Shown piece by piece: positions 27,208 to 35,216 of a DNA stretch of 64,000 bases. The translations under genes were made by a program, and so were the position numbers. This DNA comes from Bdellovibrio svalbardensis (GTDB taxonomy: Bacteria > Bdellovibrionota > Bdellovibrionia > Bdellovibrionales > Bdellovibrionaceae). Position 1 is the first letter of the stretch, and each line of letters opens with the position of its first letter. Location: assembly GCF_029531655.1 (NCBI RefSeq), contig NZ_JANRMI010000001.1, positions 930,001-994,000 of the forward strand, given 5' to 3'. The notes below the pieces were generated by a model, which made no database searches, was not told the origin of the DNA, and saw nothing but the letters and a program-made list of their open reading frames with translations.

Positions 27208-27627
27208 ATGAAAACACTTGAACAGTGGTTTGCGGAATACAGCGAGAGTCATCAGAATCCTTTAAATCGACGTATTCATAAAGTCTGCGTGCCTGCGATT
27301 TTCTTTTCTATTGTTGGCTTGTTAATTCAAATTCCCGTGAACCTGGGACCTCTGCGCTTGGGCGAATTGGTTATCGCGATCGCACTGGGTTGGTATATGA
27401 CTCTGGGAAGAAAAGCCTTCCTTATGATGCTGGGGCAGGTCATAGCTTCCTATGTTTTGCTTTATATCTTAGGTCACCTTATGAGTCCGGTGATCCCTTT
27501 GTTGCTCATCTTCGTTGTAGCCTGGATCGGCCAATTTTATGGCCACAAAGTCGAAGGCAAAAAACCTTCTTTCTTCAAAGACTTACAATTTCTACTCATC
27601 GGCCCCCTGTGGGTTTGGACTCACTGA
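27208..27627 (+). CDS. DUF962 / Mpo1-like membrane protein
   Basis: A 139-residue protein. The opening MKTLEQWFAEYSESHQNPLNRRIHKVCVP contains the HxxxxNxxxHxxxxP pattern of the DUF962 (YGL010w/Mpo1) family. Three or four membrane segments follow, and the conserved WIGQFYGHKVEGKKP motif lies near the C-terminus. Yeast Mpo1 is an Fe(II) dioxygenase acting on 2-hydroxy fatty acids; the same chemistry here is inferred from family only. It is the last gene of the alr-mla-cysE operon and is followed by a short hairpin. Confidence 0.8.
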   Translation: MKTLEQWFAEYSESHQNPLNRRIHKVCVPAIFFSIVGLLIQIPVNLGPLRLGELVIAIALGWYMTLGRKAFLMMLGQVIASYVLLYILGHLMSPVIPLLLIFVVAWIGQFYGHKVEGKKPSFFKDLQFLLIGPLWVWTH

Positions 27628-27641
27628 GGTACGCCGTACCT
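27627..27641 (+). terminator. Short hairpin after the DUF962 gene
   Basis: AGGTAC-GCC-GTACCT, a 6-bp stem with a 3-base loop, begins at the last base of the TGA stop and is followed by TTTCT. It may be a weak terminator at the end of the long operon. Confidence 0.4.
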
Positions 27642-27770
27642 TTCTGAGGCTTGCTGCGTTATTCTCACTCTGTTTTCATGATCTAAAACTAATATTAAAT
27701 GCTTCGCTTTGCGCTGTGCGTCTCTGCAATAATAGTGGAGTACTTAATCTAGCACGAAAGGAGTTCGGCT

Positions 27771-27896
27771 ATGAAACAGGTAGAGCAAGATTCAACTCCA
27801 GCGAACACAAGCCCTAATTCAAAGCAAGTAGAGGGTACTGGAACAGGTACTCCGGTTCGCAAGAGAAATCGCCGCCGTAGACTAGCAGCTTGGTAA
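27771..27896 (+). CDS. Small basic protein, 41 residues
   Basis: ATG 27771 is preceded by an excellent ribosome site, AAAGGAG with seven-base spacing, and the frame runs 41 codons to TAA. The N-terminal half is polar (MKQVEQDSTPANTSPNSK). The C-terminus is strongly basic, with RKRNRRRRLAAW at the end, suggesting RNA, DNA or acidic-surface binding. There is no signal peptide and no family is known to me. It lies alone between the end of the long operon and a convergent secreted-protein gene. The strong initiation site is the main reason to accept it. Confidence 0.55.
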   Translation: MKQVEQDSTPANTSPNSKQVEGTGTGTPVRKRNRRRRLAAW

Positions 27897-27913
27897 AAGC
27901 TTAAAGTCTGCGC

Positions 27914-27951
27914 AATTCCTACTCCACGCATTCCGCGTGGTAGTAGGAATT
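27914..27951. terminator. Long hairpin at the end of the convergent 27.9-kb genes
   Basis: AATTCCTACT-CCACGC pairs with GCGTGG-TAGTAGGAATT, a stem of about 16 bp with one bulge and a five-base loop. It covers the TAG stop of the minus-strand gene and lies 18 bases after the small plus-strand gene. It is a candidate terminator or mRNA-end stabiliser, and another case of a palindrome supplying a stop codon. Confidence 0.55.
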
Positions 27952-28275
27952 ATAATCCCCCGCATTTTCCAGGACCGCCCAGCTTCCGTCTTTACGAACC
28001 AGAGTGCGCTTCGTCTCATCATCCTTACTCAAAGACACATAACCATCTTTTAGATCCTGAGCACTCAGCGTGCGTGTGATAGAACCGCCATCTGTCAGCG
28101 ATTCTTGAATCTCAAGAAGGCCGTTGGATTTTGCCGAGCTGACTTCGTGAATAACGATATCTTTGAGGTCGGTACGATCAATATTCTTACAGAAGAGCAA
28201 AGTCTTGGGAGCCGCTTGCGAAGTGGCCATCGCACACAAAATACTGGCACATAAAAGTGTCGATGTTAATTTCAT
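27919..28275 (-). CDS. Small secreted protein of unknown function
   Basis: A 118-residue protein from ATG 28275, chosen for the GGGGGG ribosome site and a clean signal peptide (MKLTSTLLCASILCAMATSQA-AP). The mature part (~95 residues) has KTLLFCKNIDRTDLKDIVIHEV and ends YNSYYHAECVE; the two mature cysteines could form a disulfide. No family is recognised. It is probably periplasmic. The last codons are inside a long hairpin. Confidence 0.6.
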   Translation of the reverse strand: MKLTSTLLCASILCAMATSQAAPKTLLFCKNIDRTDLKDIVIHEVSSAKSNGLLEIQESLTDGGSITRTLSAQDLKDGYVSLSKDDETKRTLVRKDGSWAVLENAGDYNSYYHAECVE

Positions 28276-28638
28276 GAATCCCCCCTCAAGCCGGAGGCCC
28301 TTTCTAGCAAAGGCTTTCCCGAGATGAAAGAAAAATGAGAACCAACGCACTACAAAAGTACTTTGCATTTAGTAGTAGTTTTTTGTCGCAGTAATCGTCC
28401 CCAGCCGTGTAGAGGTTCCCATCCATTCTCATTAGTCTTTCAGCGCGCTTTCACTGAATTCTCATCATATCGAAAAACATCAGAAGTTCTGTCCAAGCGA
28501 AACTGTTCGCTTTATCACTGAGTCCGAATTTAGATGACTCCAACAAATTACGGAGTGCAGAGAACCTACTCCGACGAAGTCGGAGTGTAGAGAGCTTACT
28601 CCGACCAAGTCGGAGTGCGGACCAGATAGGATTCAGAA
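28276..28638. other. 363-bp intergenic region ahead of the S4 gene
   Basis: No credible gene is seen. It holds a small hairpin AGCGAA-ACTG-TTCGCT (28496-28511) and then three tandem palindromes (28537-28616) that lie directly upstream of the ribosomal protein S4 start. The divergent secreted-protein gene must also have its promoter here. Confidence 0.6.
28537..28616. repeat. Three tandem CTCCGAC-type palindromes
   Basis: Copies at 28537-28556 (degenerate, ACTCCAAC...ACGGAGT), 28568-28586 (perfect 8-bp stem ACTCCGAC-GAA-GTCGGAGT) and 28598-28616 (same stem, loop CAA) have a period of about 30 bases, with spacers related to GTGTAGAGAGCTT. They end 22 bases before the S4 ATG, so they would fold in the mRNA leader. 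Confidence 0.8.
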
Positions 28639-29265
28639 ATGAAAAGAAAAGGTAAAACCCCTCGATTTAAAACTCAAAGACGTCTTTTGATGGAGCTTCC
28701 GGGCATGGGCAAAGCGGGTGCCATGGAAAGAAAGCCCTATCCTCCGGGACAACACGGTCAACGCCGTCGTAAGTATTCTGAATTCGGCTTGCAATTGGAA
28801 GAGAAGCAAAAGATTCGTTTCCATTATGGAGTTCGCGAAGAACAATTCCGTCGTCTTATCAAGAAGGCGCAAAAGTCTTCCAACTCGAACTGGGTCGAAG
28901 CTTTGGTCAATCTTTTGGAAAAACGCCTGGACAATGTCGTATTCCGCTTGGGTTTCGCCGTCAGTGTTCCGGCTGCGAAACAAATGGTTTCTCATGGCAA
29001 AGTTTTAGTGAATGGGAAGAAAGTTAATATTGGTTCTCAGATCATTAAAGTGGGCGATGTTATAACATTGAAACCTGATGCTTATGAAAATCAAACTTAT
29101 CTTCAGGCGAAACAAAGCCCGCGTTTACCGCTTCCGTCATTTATGATGAAAGAGGAAAAAGGTGGGGTGGAGTCAGGTCGTCTTATTGATGAACCGAATA
29201 TTGAAGCGGTTCCATTCGCGTTCGATGCCGGTCTTGTAATTAGCTACTACTCTCTACGTGGTTAA
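28639..29265 (+). CDS. rpsD: 30S ribosomal protein S4 (stand-alone, divergent copy)
   Basis: A 208-residue protein, normal length for S4, with family motifs YPPGQHGQRRRKYSEFGLQL, EKQKIRFHYGV, REEQFRRL, LLEKRLDNVVFRLGFA and an S4 RNA-binding domain around VSHGKVLVNGKKV. S4 binds 16S rRNA early in 30S assembly. It has no zinc-binding cysteines, i.e. it is a zinc-independent form. S4 is normally encoded with S11, S13 and RNA polymerase alpha; here it stands alone behind three tandem palindromes. It may be a second, stress- or zinc-responsive copy. AGGA precedes the ATG. Family call is firm; second-copy status needs the rest of the genome. Confidence 0.92.
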   Translation: MKRKGKTPRFKTQRRLLMELPGMGKAGAMERKPYPPGQHGQRRRKYSEFGLQLEEKQKIRFHYGVREEQFRRLIKKAQKSSNSNWVEALVNLLEKRLDNVVFRLGFAVSVPAAKQMVSHGKVLVNGKKVNIGSQIIKVGDVITLKPDAYENQTYLQAKQSPRLPLPSFMMKEEKGGVESGRLIDEPNIEAVPFAFDAGLVISYYSLRG

Positions 29266-29286
29266 TAAATCAACAGGAGACGTGAA

Positions 29287-29502
29287 ATGAAAAACACCAA
29301 ATTTCTGGAAGCGGAAGAGATTTCCCTCGAGGAAGTAAATAACGAGTGGGTCTCTGTGACAATGGCAGGCGAAAAGTTCGTATTCGACATGGATACTTTG
29401 TACGATATCTCTTTTCGCTTTGCTTCGTTTCTGGCCTATCTAGAGCAGCGTGAAGAAGATGGTGAGGCCATCTGCGCGGATTGTGCCGGCAAAGTTCACT
29501 AA
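29287..29502 (+). CDS. Small acidic protein with C-terminal CxxC
   Basis: A 71-residue protein with a good ribosome site (AGGAG) 21 bases after the S4 gene. It is acidic (LEAEEISLEEVNNEW) and ends in ICADCAGKVH, a CxxC that could hold zinc or iron. No signal peptide, no family recognised. Its end overlaps the end of the convergent hrpB gene by four bases. Proximity suggests cotranscription with S4. Confidence 0.6.
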   Translation: MKNTKFLEAEEISLEEVNNEWVSVTMAGEKFVFDMDTLYDISFRFASFLAYLEQREEDGEAICADCAGKVH

Positions 29503-32027
29503 GGGCTGCGACGACGTCCTTTGGCTTCGGGGGTTCCATCCGCAGGATCTTCGGGCCATTGGTGTTTGGGATATTTGATTCGCAATTCTTTGCGAACTTC
29601 CGGATATCCGTTCTTCCAGAAACTTTCGAGATTGGCTGTCACTTGCACGGGCCGGAAATTCGGCCCCAGCAAATGAAAGGTCACGGGGATCTTTCCAAAT
29701 AGAAGCTTCGGTGTTTCTTGAAGTCCAAAGACTTCTTGAATGCGCACTTCCAGGTACGGAGCTTTATCTTCCGGGTAAATGATTTTAATTTTACTTCCAC
29801 TCGGAACTTCGATGCGATCGGGAAGTTCTTTTCTGAGCGTGTGTACGAAATCCTGCGGGAAAACATTTTCAAAGAAGAACGCCAGGTCCTTCTCAAAAAC
29901 TGTCTGCATTTTGCTTTCACCCATGCAGGCTTGAGCAAAAGCTTCCAGTTTCAATTCCGGAATTTCAGACTCAAAAGACAGGCCTTCGTGGCGCTTGAAG
30001 AACTCAACCCGCTCCCACCACTGCGCAAGCTTTTCATTGTTTTTTAAGACCAAATCCCATTTTTCAACCAGGACTTGCGGCAGCTTTTCAGAGACTTCTT
30101 GCTGCGAGGCCGGTAGCAGGCTGGGTTCTTCCAAGGGAAGACCAAACAAAGACTTGTACTCGCGGATGAAGAATTGCCCCTTCTCTTCGATAAAGGTGAC
30201 GTCGCGAACTTTTTGAATCTCGTCTTTAAAATGGGAAAGAATAAAATCTTTCGAGAAACCACAGGCCAGGCTGACAATCGTTTCAGCATCACTGCTGCCT
30301 TCGACGCCATTGAGGGCCACGAAGAACTCCGAAGATTTTACAAGTGTTTCGTTTTGAAGTTTTACACCTCGTCCACCAACCATCAGGGCCCGATCTGAAT
30401 TTCCACGACGTCGACAAAGGCGGTCGGGGAAGGCTTTCAACAATAATGTGCGAAGTTCCAGATTGTTTGGCTCAGCTTGGGCCGCTTTACCTGGCACCAT
30501 TTTCTTGCCTAAGGAAAGAATTTGCCGTGTGGATTGCTCCACCGTTTGCAGGGCAAAGAAGCTCGCTTCGCGCGGAGCTTTCCCGGATTTTCTAAACTGC
30601 TGTAAAAGGTCCAAGCGCACGGTGATATCGCATTCAGTTTTGTCACCCAGGAACGAGCTGATCGCTTCACGTCTCAGGAAGTCTCGCTCCTGCAGAATCC
30701 CGGCAAGGTCGGCCCCCAATTCCGAAGAGCCGCGCTCCAAGGCTACTAACATCAATTTTGCCAGGCGCACGGGAAGAGGGAAGTGAAGAATCTTTCTGCC
30801 AGAGTCGGTGATCTTGTTCTTGCCGTCCAAGGCTTTCGCCAGGCGCAGATATTGAAGCGCTTTTTCAATGGCAATGGAATTGGGCTTTTCAAACCAAGTG
30901 AAGTTTTGAAAGTCGGCGACACCCTGGGCGGCCAAGAAAAGCAAACTCTCAGTGAGATCAACCCGTTGAATTTCAGCAACTTCACTTTTTGTGAAGGAAA
31001 GCTCATCCATCTTATTCCACAGGCGATAACAAATCCCAGGGAACTGACGAGCGGCACGGCCTGAACGTTGAATGGCACTTGAAAGGCTGATGCGCCCTAA
31101 TTCTAGGCGCGAAAAACCAGTTCGGTAATCTTGCTTCATATTCTTGGCAAGACCCGAATCAATAACAGTGTTCACACCATCTAAAGTGACAGAAGACTCT
31201 GCGATATTTGTAGAAAGAATGATTCGCTGTCTGGAGCCTTTTTGCAGAGCTTTTCTTTGCTCTTCAATGCCCAGGGAGCCATGCAGGGGAACCAGCTCTA
31301 TATTGCGGCCCTCGCACCATGAAGAAAGATTGTCTTTGGCTCGTTCAATCTCTCCCACACCAGGAAGAAAGACTAAAATGTCTTTAGAAGTTTTGCCTTG
31401 TGCCTCTTTGACTGTTGAAAAAAGATTTTCATAAAAAGCAGGGGAGGTTTGCAGCACTTGATGGTTCTTCTGGTAGATCACCTCAAGCTCAAAGAGCTTT
31501 CCGGGAACGCTGACAACGGGACTATTTCCCAAATAAGCAGAAATCTTTTCTGCTTCGAGGGTTGCCGACATTACAAGAAGTTTGATATCTCGCCCCAGCT
31601 CTTGCAATTCACGAAGCAAGCCCAAAGCGAGGTCCACGTGCATGGAGCGTTCATGAAACTCATCCAGAATAACCAGATCGACATCGGACAGTTCGGGATC
31701 ATCGATCATCTGTCTCGCCAACAAAGCTTCAGTCATAAAAATCAGACGAGTTTTTGCAGAAGTTTTATTGGCAAAACGAACTTGATAGCCGACTTCCTCG
31801 CCAACAGTCCAACCACGCTCTTCCGCAATCCGATGGGCTGCCGCGATGGCGGCCATCCGGCGGGGCTCTAGGACAATAATTTTCTTTTCAACAATATCAA
31901 GCAAAGCCGGAGGCAGTCGTGTTGTCTTACCCGCGCCCGGAGCTGCCGTGATGACAAGATTATTCCCCTCAGACAACCTGGTCTGAATCTGCGGAATAAA
32001 CTCATCAACAGGAAGGTTTAATTTCAT
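29499..32027 (-). CDS. hrpB: ATP-dependent helicase HrpB
   Basis: An 842-residue DEAH-type SF2 helicase of the length and order typical of HrpB. It has Walker A AAPGAGKTTR (28-37), DEFH at 122-125 (VILDEFHERSMH), SAT in LLVMSATLEAE, helicase C motifs around IILSTNIAESSVTLDG and QRSGRAARQFPG, then a winged-helix/HA2-like region and the HrpB C-terminal domain (FHLLGPNFRPVQVTANLESFW). DEFH instead of DEAH at motif II is a mark of HrpB. The exact RNA substrate in bacteria is unsettled. It is the third gene of a close-packed minus-strand set. Confidence 0.93.
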   Translation of the reverse strand: MKLNLPVDEFIPQIQTRLSEGNNLVITAAPGAGKTTRLPPALLDIVEKKIIVLEPRRMAAIAAAHRIAEERGWTVGEEVGYQVRFANKTSAKTRLIFMTEALLARQMIDDPELSDVDLVILDEFHERSMHVDLALGLLRELQELGRDIKLLVMSATLEAEKISAYLGNSPVVSVPGKLFELEVIYQKNHQVLQTSPAFYENLFSTVKEAQGKTSKDILVFLPGVGEIERAKDNLSSWCEGRNIELVPLHGSLGIEEQRKALQKGSRQRIILSTNIAESSVTLDGVNTVIDSGLAKNMKQDYRTGFSRLELGRISLSSAIQRSGRAARQFPGICYRLWNKMDELSFTKSEVAEIQRVDLTESLLFLAAQGVADFQNFTWFEKPNSIAIEKALQYLRLAKALDGKNKITDSGRKILHFPLPVRLAKLMLVALERGSSELGADLAGILQERDFLRREAISSFLGDKTECDITVRLDLLQQFRKSGKAPREASFFALQTVEQSTRQILSLGKKMVPGKAAQAEPNNLELRTLLLKAFPDRLCRRRGNSDRALMVGGRGVKLQNETLVKSSEFFVALNGVEGSSDAETIVSLACGFSKDFILSHFKDEIQKVRDVTFIEEKGQFFIREYKSLFGLPLEEPSLLPASQQEVSEKLPQVLVEKWDLVLKNNEKLAQWWERVEFFKRHEGLSFESEIPELKLEAFAQACMGESKMQTVFEKDLAFFFENVFPQDFVHTLRKELPDRIEVPSGSKIKIIYPEDKAPYLEVRIQEVFGLQETPKLLFGKIPVTFHLLGPNFRPVQVTANLESFWKNGYPEVRKELRIKYPKHQWPEDPADGTPEAKGRRRSP

Positions 32028-32028
32028 A

Positions 32029-32685
32029 TTAGGCCGGGTAGATCAAAAGCATGAACTCGGCTTTTTCAAAAGCATTTTTGTTGATGATCGAATCAATGGT
32101 GCCTTCGAGGACCAATTCATCTTCTTGCGAAAGATTGTAGGTGATCAAGAACTGACGATTTGGAAAATGCTCTTTCATGTCGTTCAAAGTTTTTTTCAAA
32201 CGATAAGGAGTGTCCATGATGACGATCGCACGCTTTTCTTTCGTCAGTTCACGAAGAGCGGCGCCACGGCTTTCTGTTTCTGCTGGCAAGAAGCCTCTGA
32301 ACACAAATTGATCCAGACGTTGTCCACTCAAGGACAGCAAGCCCATCAAAGATGAAGGACCCAAAACAGATTTAACCGCCAGGTTCTTTTTGCGGCACAG
32401 TCGCACAAGATCTGCGCCCGGATCTGCAAAGCCAGGAGTTCCGCAGTCGGTGATCAAAGCCACCATTTTCTCAGCGCACAAAGGAACCAAGGCCGCTTTG
32501 TCTTCCGGCGTGGAGTGCTCATCAAGGATTTCAAACTTTTTTCCAGTAATACCGTGCGACCGCAAAAGTTTCGAAGCTTCCTTTGTGCTTTCGCAAATAA
32601 TGACTTCGGCTTCTCTTAAAACATCCAGAGCACGCAAAGAAATTTCATTATAGTCTCCGATAGGAGTGGCCACCAGATACAACAT
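32029..32685 (-). CDS. RsmI-like tetrapyrrole-methylase-family SAM methyltransferase (short form)
   Basis: A 218-residue protein related to RsmI. It has MLYLVATPIGDYNEISLRALDVLREAEVIICES at the start (RsmI: ATPIGN...RA...L..AD.I.CEDTR), a glycine-rich LITDCGTPGFADPG SAM loop and GPSSLMGLLSLSG. RsmI 2'-O-methylates C1402 of 16S rRNA. This one is shorter than typical RsmI (~280 residues), with STKEASK where RsmI has the conserved DTR, so it may be a paralogue with a different target. It lies one base after the HAD gene and one base before hrpB. Confidence 0.75.
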   Translation of the reverse strand: MLYLVATPIGDYNEISLRALDVLREAEVIICESTKEASKLLRSHGITGKKFEILDEHSTPEDKAALVPLCAEKMVALITDCGTPGFADPGADLVRLCRKKNLAVKSVLGPSSLMGLLSLSGQRLDQFVFRGFLPAETESRGAALRELTKEKRAIVIMDTPYRLKKTLNDMKEHFPNRQFLITYNLSQEDELVLEGTIDSIINKNAFEKAEFMLLIYPA

Positions 32686-33414
32686 TTAAGACTCCTTTTT
32701 AGAGCGCAGGAAGTTCATAAGACGGGGAAGATTTTCCGGAGGATGGGCTTTCCCAGAGTGAGTGCTTTCGAAGAAGTAACTTTCCACTTGAGGACATTTC
32801 GTCGCCATCAGGTGGAGGATCACAGGTTCATTCTCAAAAAAGTAAATTTTCTGATAGGACTTCGTCAGTGCTCCCAGGAACCAGTCTGTTTTAAACTCCG
32901 CATCGTCCATGACTTTGTGAGGTTTTAAAACCAAGTGGGCATGATCGTTTAAAGGCAGCCCCCACTTGCGCAGCACTTGTTCTGAGCCGACACCCATGCG
33001 CTGCACATCGCGACCCGTAAGGTAAGCGATGTCAGCACCTGCGAGCGCCACTTCATTGACAAACTCAACAGCACCTTCAGTGGGCTTATCGTATTGCAAA
33101 TATTCATTCGAAAAAAAATGCTGATACCAAAAGTCCATGATGGCTTTTTTAAAATCCGGATGACTGTCGTCAACACCAGCTCGTTCCAAAGCACCCGTGA
33201 TGCCCCAGTCAGAATGCATAGTTTTAATGTCTTTAAAAAGAGCGACTTGTTCAGGGAAGCGATTTTGAAATTCAGGGACTGCCGCAAAGTCGAGGAGAAT
33301 GCGCTCCAAGCGAGGGCTGACGTCAAATAAGGTCGAATCCAAGTCAAAGACCACCAGGCACTTTGATCCTTGCGAAGAAACCCTCTGAATGTTGACAAGT
33401 AAAGCCTCTAACAT
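32686..33414 (-). CDS. HAD-superfamily hydrolase
   Basis: A 242-residue cytoplasmic protein with HAD motif I VVFDLDSTLFD (D24, D26), motif II Thr in IAYLTGRDVQRM, a Lys in LVLKPHK and an acidic motif IV near IYFFENEP. The family removes phosphate groups from small molecules or proteins; substrate unknown. AGGA lies before the ATG. First gene of the minus-strand set with the RsmI-like and hrpB genes and divergent from the phn operon. Confidence 0.75.
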   Translation of the reverse strand: MLEALLVNIQRVSSQGSKCLVVFDLDSTLFDVSPRLERILLDFAAVPEFQNRFPEQVALFKDIKTMHSDWGITGALERAGVDDSHPDFKKAIMDFWYQHFFSNEYLQYDKPTEGAVEFVNEVALAGADIAYLTGRDVQRMGVGSEQVLRKWGLPLNDHAHLVLKPHKVMDDAEFKTDWFLGALTKSYQKIYFFENEPVILHLMATKCPQVESYFFESTHSGKAHPPENLPRLMNFLRSKKES

Positions 33415-33461
33415 ACGGGGTCATCCTATCTGTTCAGGTCTGGTTAAGGCAAAGACTTTTC

Positions 33462-33489
33462 TTGCTCTCACAGGGCCAATTTCTATAAC
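33462..33489 (+). promoter_or_regulatory. Putative promoter and inverted repeat ahead of phnD
   Basis: TTGCTC (33462-33467) and TATAAC (33484-33489) lie 16 bases apart, 28 bases before the phnD ATG. An inverted repeat GTTCAGGT (33432-33439) / ACCTGAAC (33488-33495) brackets the -35 region and touches the -10 box, as a repressor site would. No regulator is identified. Confidence 0.4.
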
Positions 33490-33516
33490 CTGAACCTGTC
33501 TAAACCTGGAGTTTTT

Positions 33517-34413
33517 ATGATGAAAAAAATGATAGCTGTGCTCTCTCTCCTCTGTGCAACTGGACTGGCTGGCTGTCATTTCAGAAAGGAAGTTTTAGGG
33601 AGCGCTGAAAACCCTATTAAATTTCATCTTGTCCCCTCTGTGGACGCGAAAGTCCTGGCGGACAACTCGAAGATTTTGAAAGAGTACTTAGAGAAAAACA
33701 CGCCTTACAAATTTCAAATCACAATTCCCCAGTCTTTTGTTGCTGTCGTGGAATCCTTTGGAACCGAACGCGCCGATGTGGCCGCGATTAATACCTATGG
33801 ATACTACATGGCGCACAAAGCTTACGGTGTGGAAGCGCGTCTGACAGTGATTCGCTATGGTCTGGCAACTTATCAATCTCAATTCCTGGCAAGGTCTGAC
33901 AGTAAAATCAAAACTCTAAAAGATCTCCAGGGCAAAAAAATGGCCTTCGTCGATCCGGCATCGATGTCTGGATATCTGCTACCGCTTAAGACTTTGAATG
34001 ATAAGAAGATCACTCTCAAGCAAACAGTTTTTGCCATGAACCATGATGCGGTCGTGACGATGATCTATCAGGGGCAAGTTGACGCCGGGGCCACTTATTA
34101 CAGTCCTCCTCAGGACGGACATATTGAAGATGCCCGTCGCTTGGTAAAGACACAGTATCCTGATGTCGAGCAAAAAGTAAAAATCATAGAACTCTCAGAG
34201 CCCATTCCAAATGATCCCATTGTGTTTCGCAAAGATCTTCCCGAGGAAATGAAGGAAAAAATCAGCGATGCGCTCTTGCAGTTTGTGGCTACTCCTGAGG
34301 GGAAGAAATCCATGGATCTGATGTTAGGGGCTACCAATCTTAAGAAGTCGACTGACGCTGACTATGATACCGTTCGGGAAATGCTCAGAACGATGGTCCC
34401 GGAGAAAAAATAG
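33517..34413 (+). CDS. phnD: PhnD-like phosphonate/phosphite ABC transporter substrate-binding lipoprotein
   Basis: A 298-residue protein with a lipoprotein signal, lipobox GLAGC (Cys20). The mature protein has the PhnD pattern: IKFHLVPSVDAKVLADNSKILKEYL, then SFVAVVESFGTERADVAAINTYGY, the DLQGKKMAFVDPASMSGYLLP ligand loop and VDAGATYYSPP. It captures a phosphonate, phosphite or similar oxyanion in the periplasm and delivers it to the PhnE permease. ATPase and permease genes follow with overlaps. No C-P lyase or phosphonatase is in the window, so the true ligand could be another phosphorus compound. Confidence 0.85.
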   Translation: MMKKMIAVLSLLCATGLAGCHFRKEVLGSAENPIKFHLVPSVDAKVLADNSKILKEYLEKNTPYKFQITIPQSFVAVVESFGTERADVAAINTYGYYMAHKAYGVEARLTVIRYGLATYQSQFLARSDSKIKTLKDLQGKKMAFVDPASMSGYLLPLKTLNDKKITLKQTVFAMNHDAVVTMIYQGQVDAGATYYSPPQDGHIEDARRLVKTQYPDVEQKVKIIELSEPIPNDPIVFRKDLPEEMKEKISDALLQFVATPEGKKSMDLMLGATNLKKSTDADYDTVREMLRTMVPEKK

Positions 34414-35216
34414 TGAAGACTCAAATCTTATCAGTGATCTTATCGGTGAAAAATCTGACGAAGACTTATGGCAACGGCGTCAAGGCCTTGCGTGATGTGA
34501 GCTTCGATGTCGAACAGGGCGAGTTCTTGGTTGTGATCGGTCTGAGTGGCTCGGGTAAGTCGACACTCATGCGTTGTATAAATCGCCTGCAGGAGCCCAC
34601 GAGCGGAGAAATTTATTTTCAAGGCCAAGATATCGGCAAGATCGATAAGAAGGAACAAATCAGAGACCTTCGCCGGAAAATGGGAATGATCTTCCAGCAT
34701 TTCAATTTGATTCCACGGCAAAGTGTTCTAACGAATGTGTTGATGGGATGTTTGGGACGAAAAAACACCTGGCGCAACAGTTGGCTCAGTCTTCTTGGAA
34801 TCTTTTCTGAAGAGGATCGCAAGGAAGCTCTGAAAAATTTAAAACTCGTCGGTATCTCAGAGAAATCCCATCTGCGGGCGGATCAACTTTCGGGGGGACA
34901 AAAACAGCGAGTGGCTATTGCCAGGGCCCTTACGCAAAATCCGGTTCTTCTTCTGGCGGATGAACCGGTGGCCTCGTTGGATCCCGCCACTTGTCATGTC
35001 GTGATGGATTATTTGAAGAAAGTAAATCAAGAGCTCGGGATAACGGTGATCGCAAATCTTCACTTTCTTTCTTTGGTCAGACAATATGCAACCCGGGTGA
35101 TTGCTCTGAAGGAAGGACAAATCGTTTTCTCAGGAAAGCCATCTGAGATCACAGAGGAATGGTTTCAAAAAATATACGGGGAGGGCGCACAGGATGTTTC
35201 GACGGACGGTCTTTGA
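34413..35216 (+). CDS. phnC: PhnC-like ABC transporter ATPase
   Basis: A 267-residue ATPase: Walker A GLSGSGKSTLMRC (43-55), signature LSGGQKQRVAIARALTQ, Walker B LLLADEPVASLDP. The segment MGIFQH-like GMIFQHFNLIPRQSVLTNVLMG is typical of PhnC. Its GTG start overlaps the phnD stop by one base and its end overlaps phnE by 23 bases, so the three genes form a coupled unit. Confidence 0.88.
   Translation: MKTQILSVILSVKNLTKTYGNGVKALRDVSFDVEQGEFLVVIGLSGSGKSTLMRCINRLQEPTSGEIYFQGQDIGKIDKKEQIRDLRRKMGMIFQHFNLIPRQSVLTNVLMGCLGRKNTWRNSWLSLLGIFSEEDRKEALKNLKLVGISEKSHLRADQLSGGQKQRVAIARALTQNPVLLLADEPVASLDPATCHVVMDYLKKVNQELGITVIANLHFLSLVRQYATRVIALKEGQIVFSGKPSEITEEWFQKIYGEGAQDVSTDGL

Noticed and set aside
28537-28616. 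Repeat cluster as a CRISPR array
   Set aside because: Only three units, the repeats are palindromes of ~19 bases with related spacers, and no cas gene is near.
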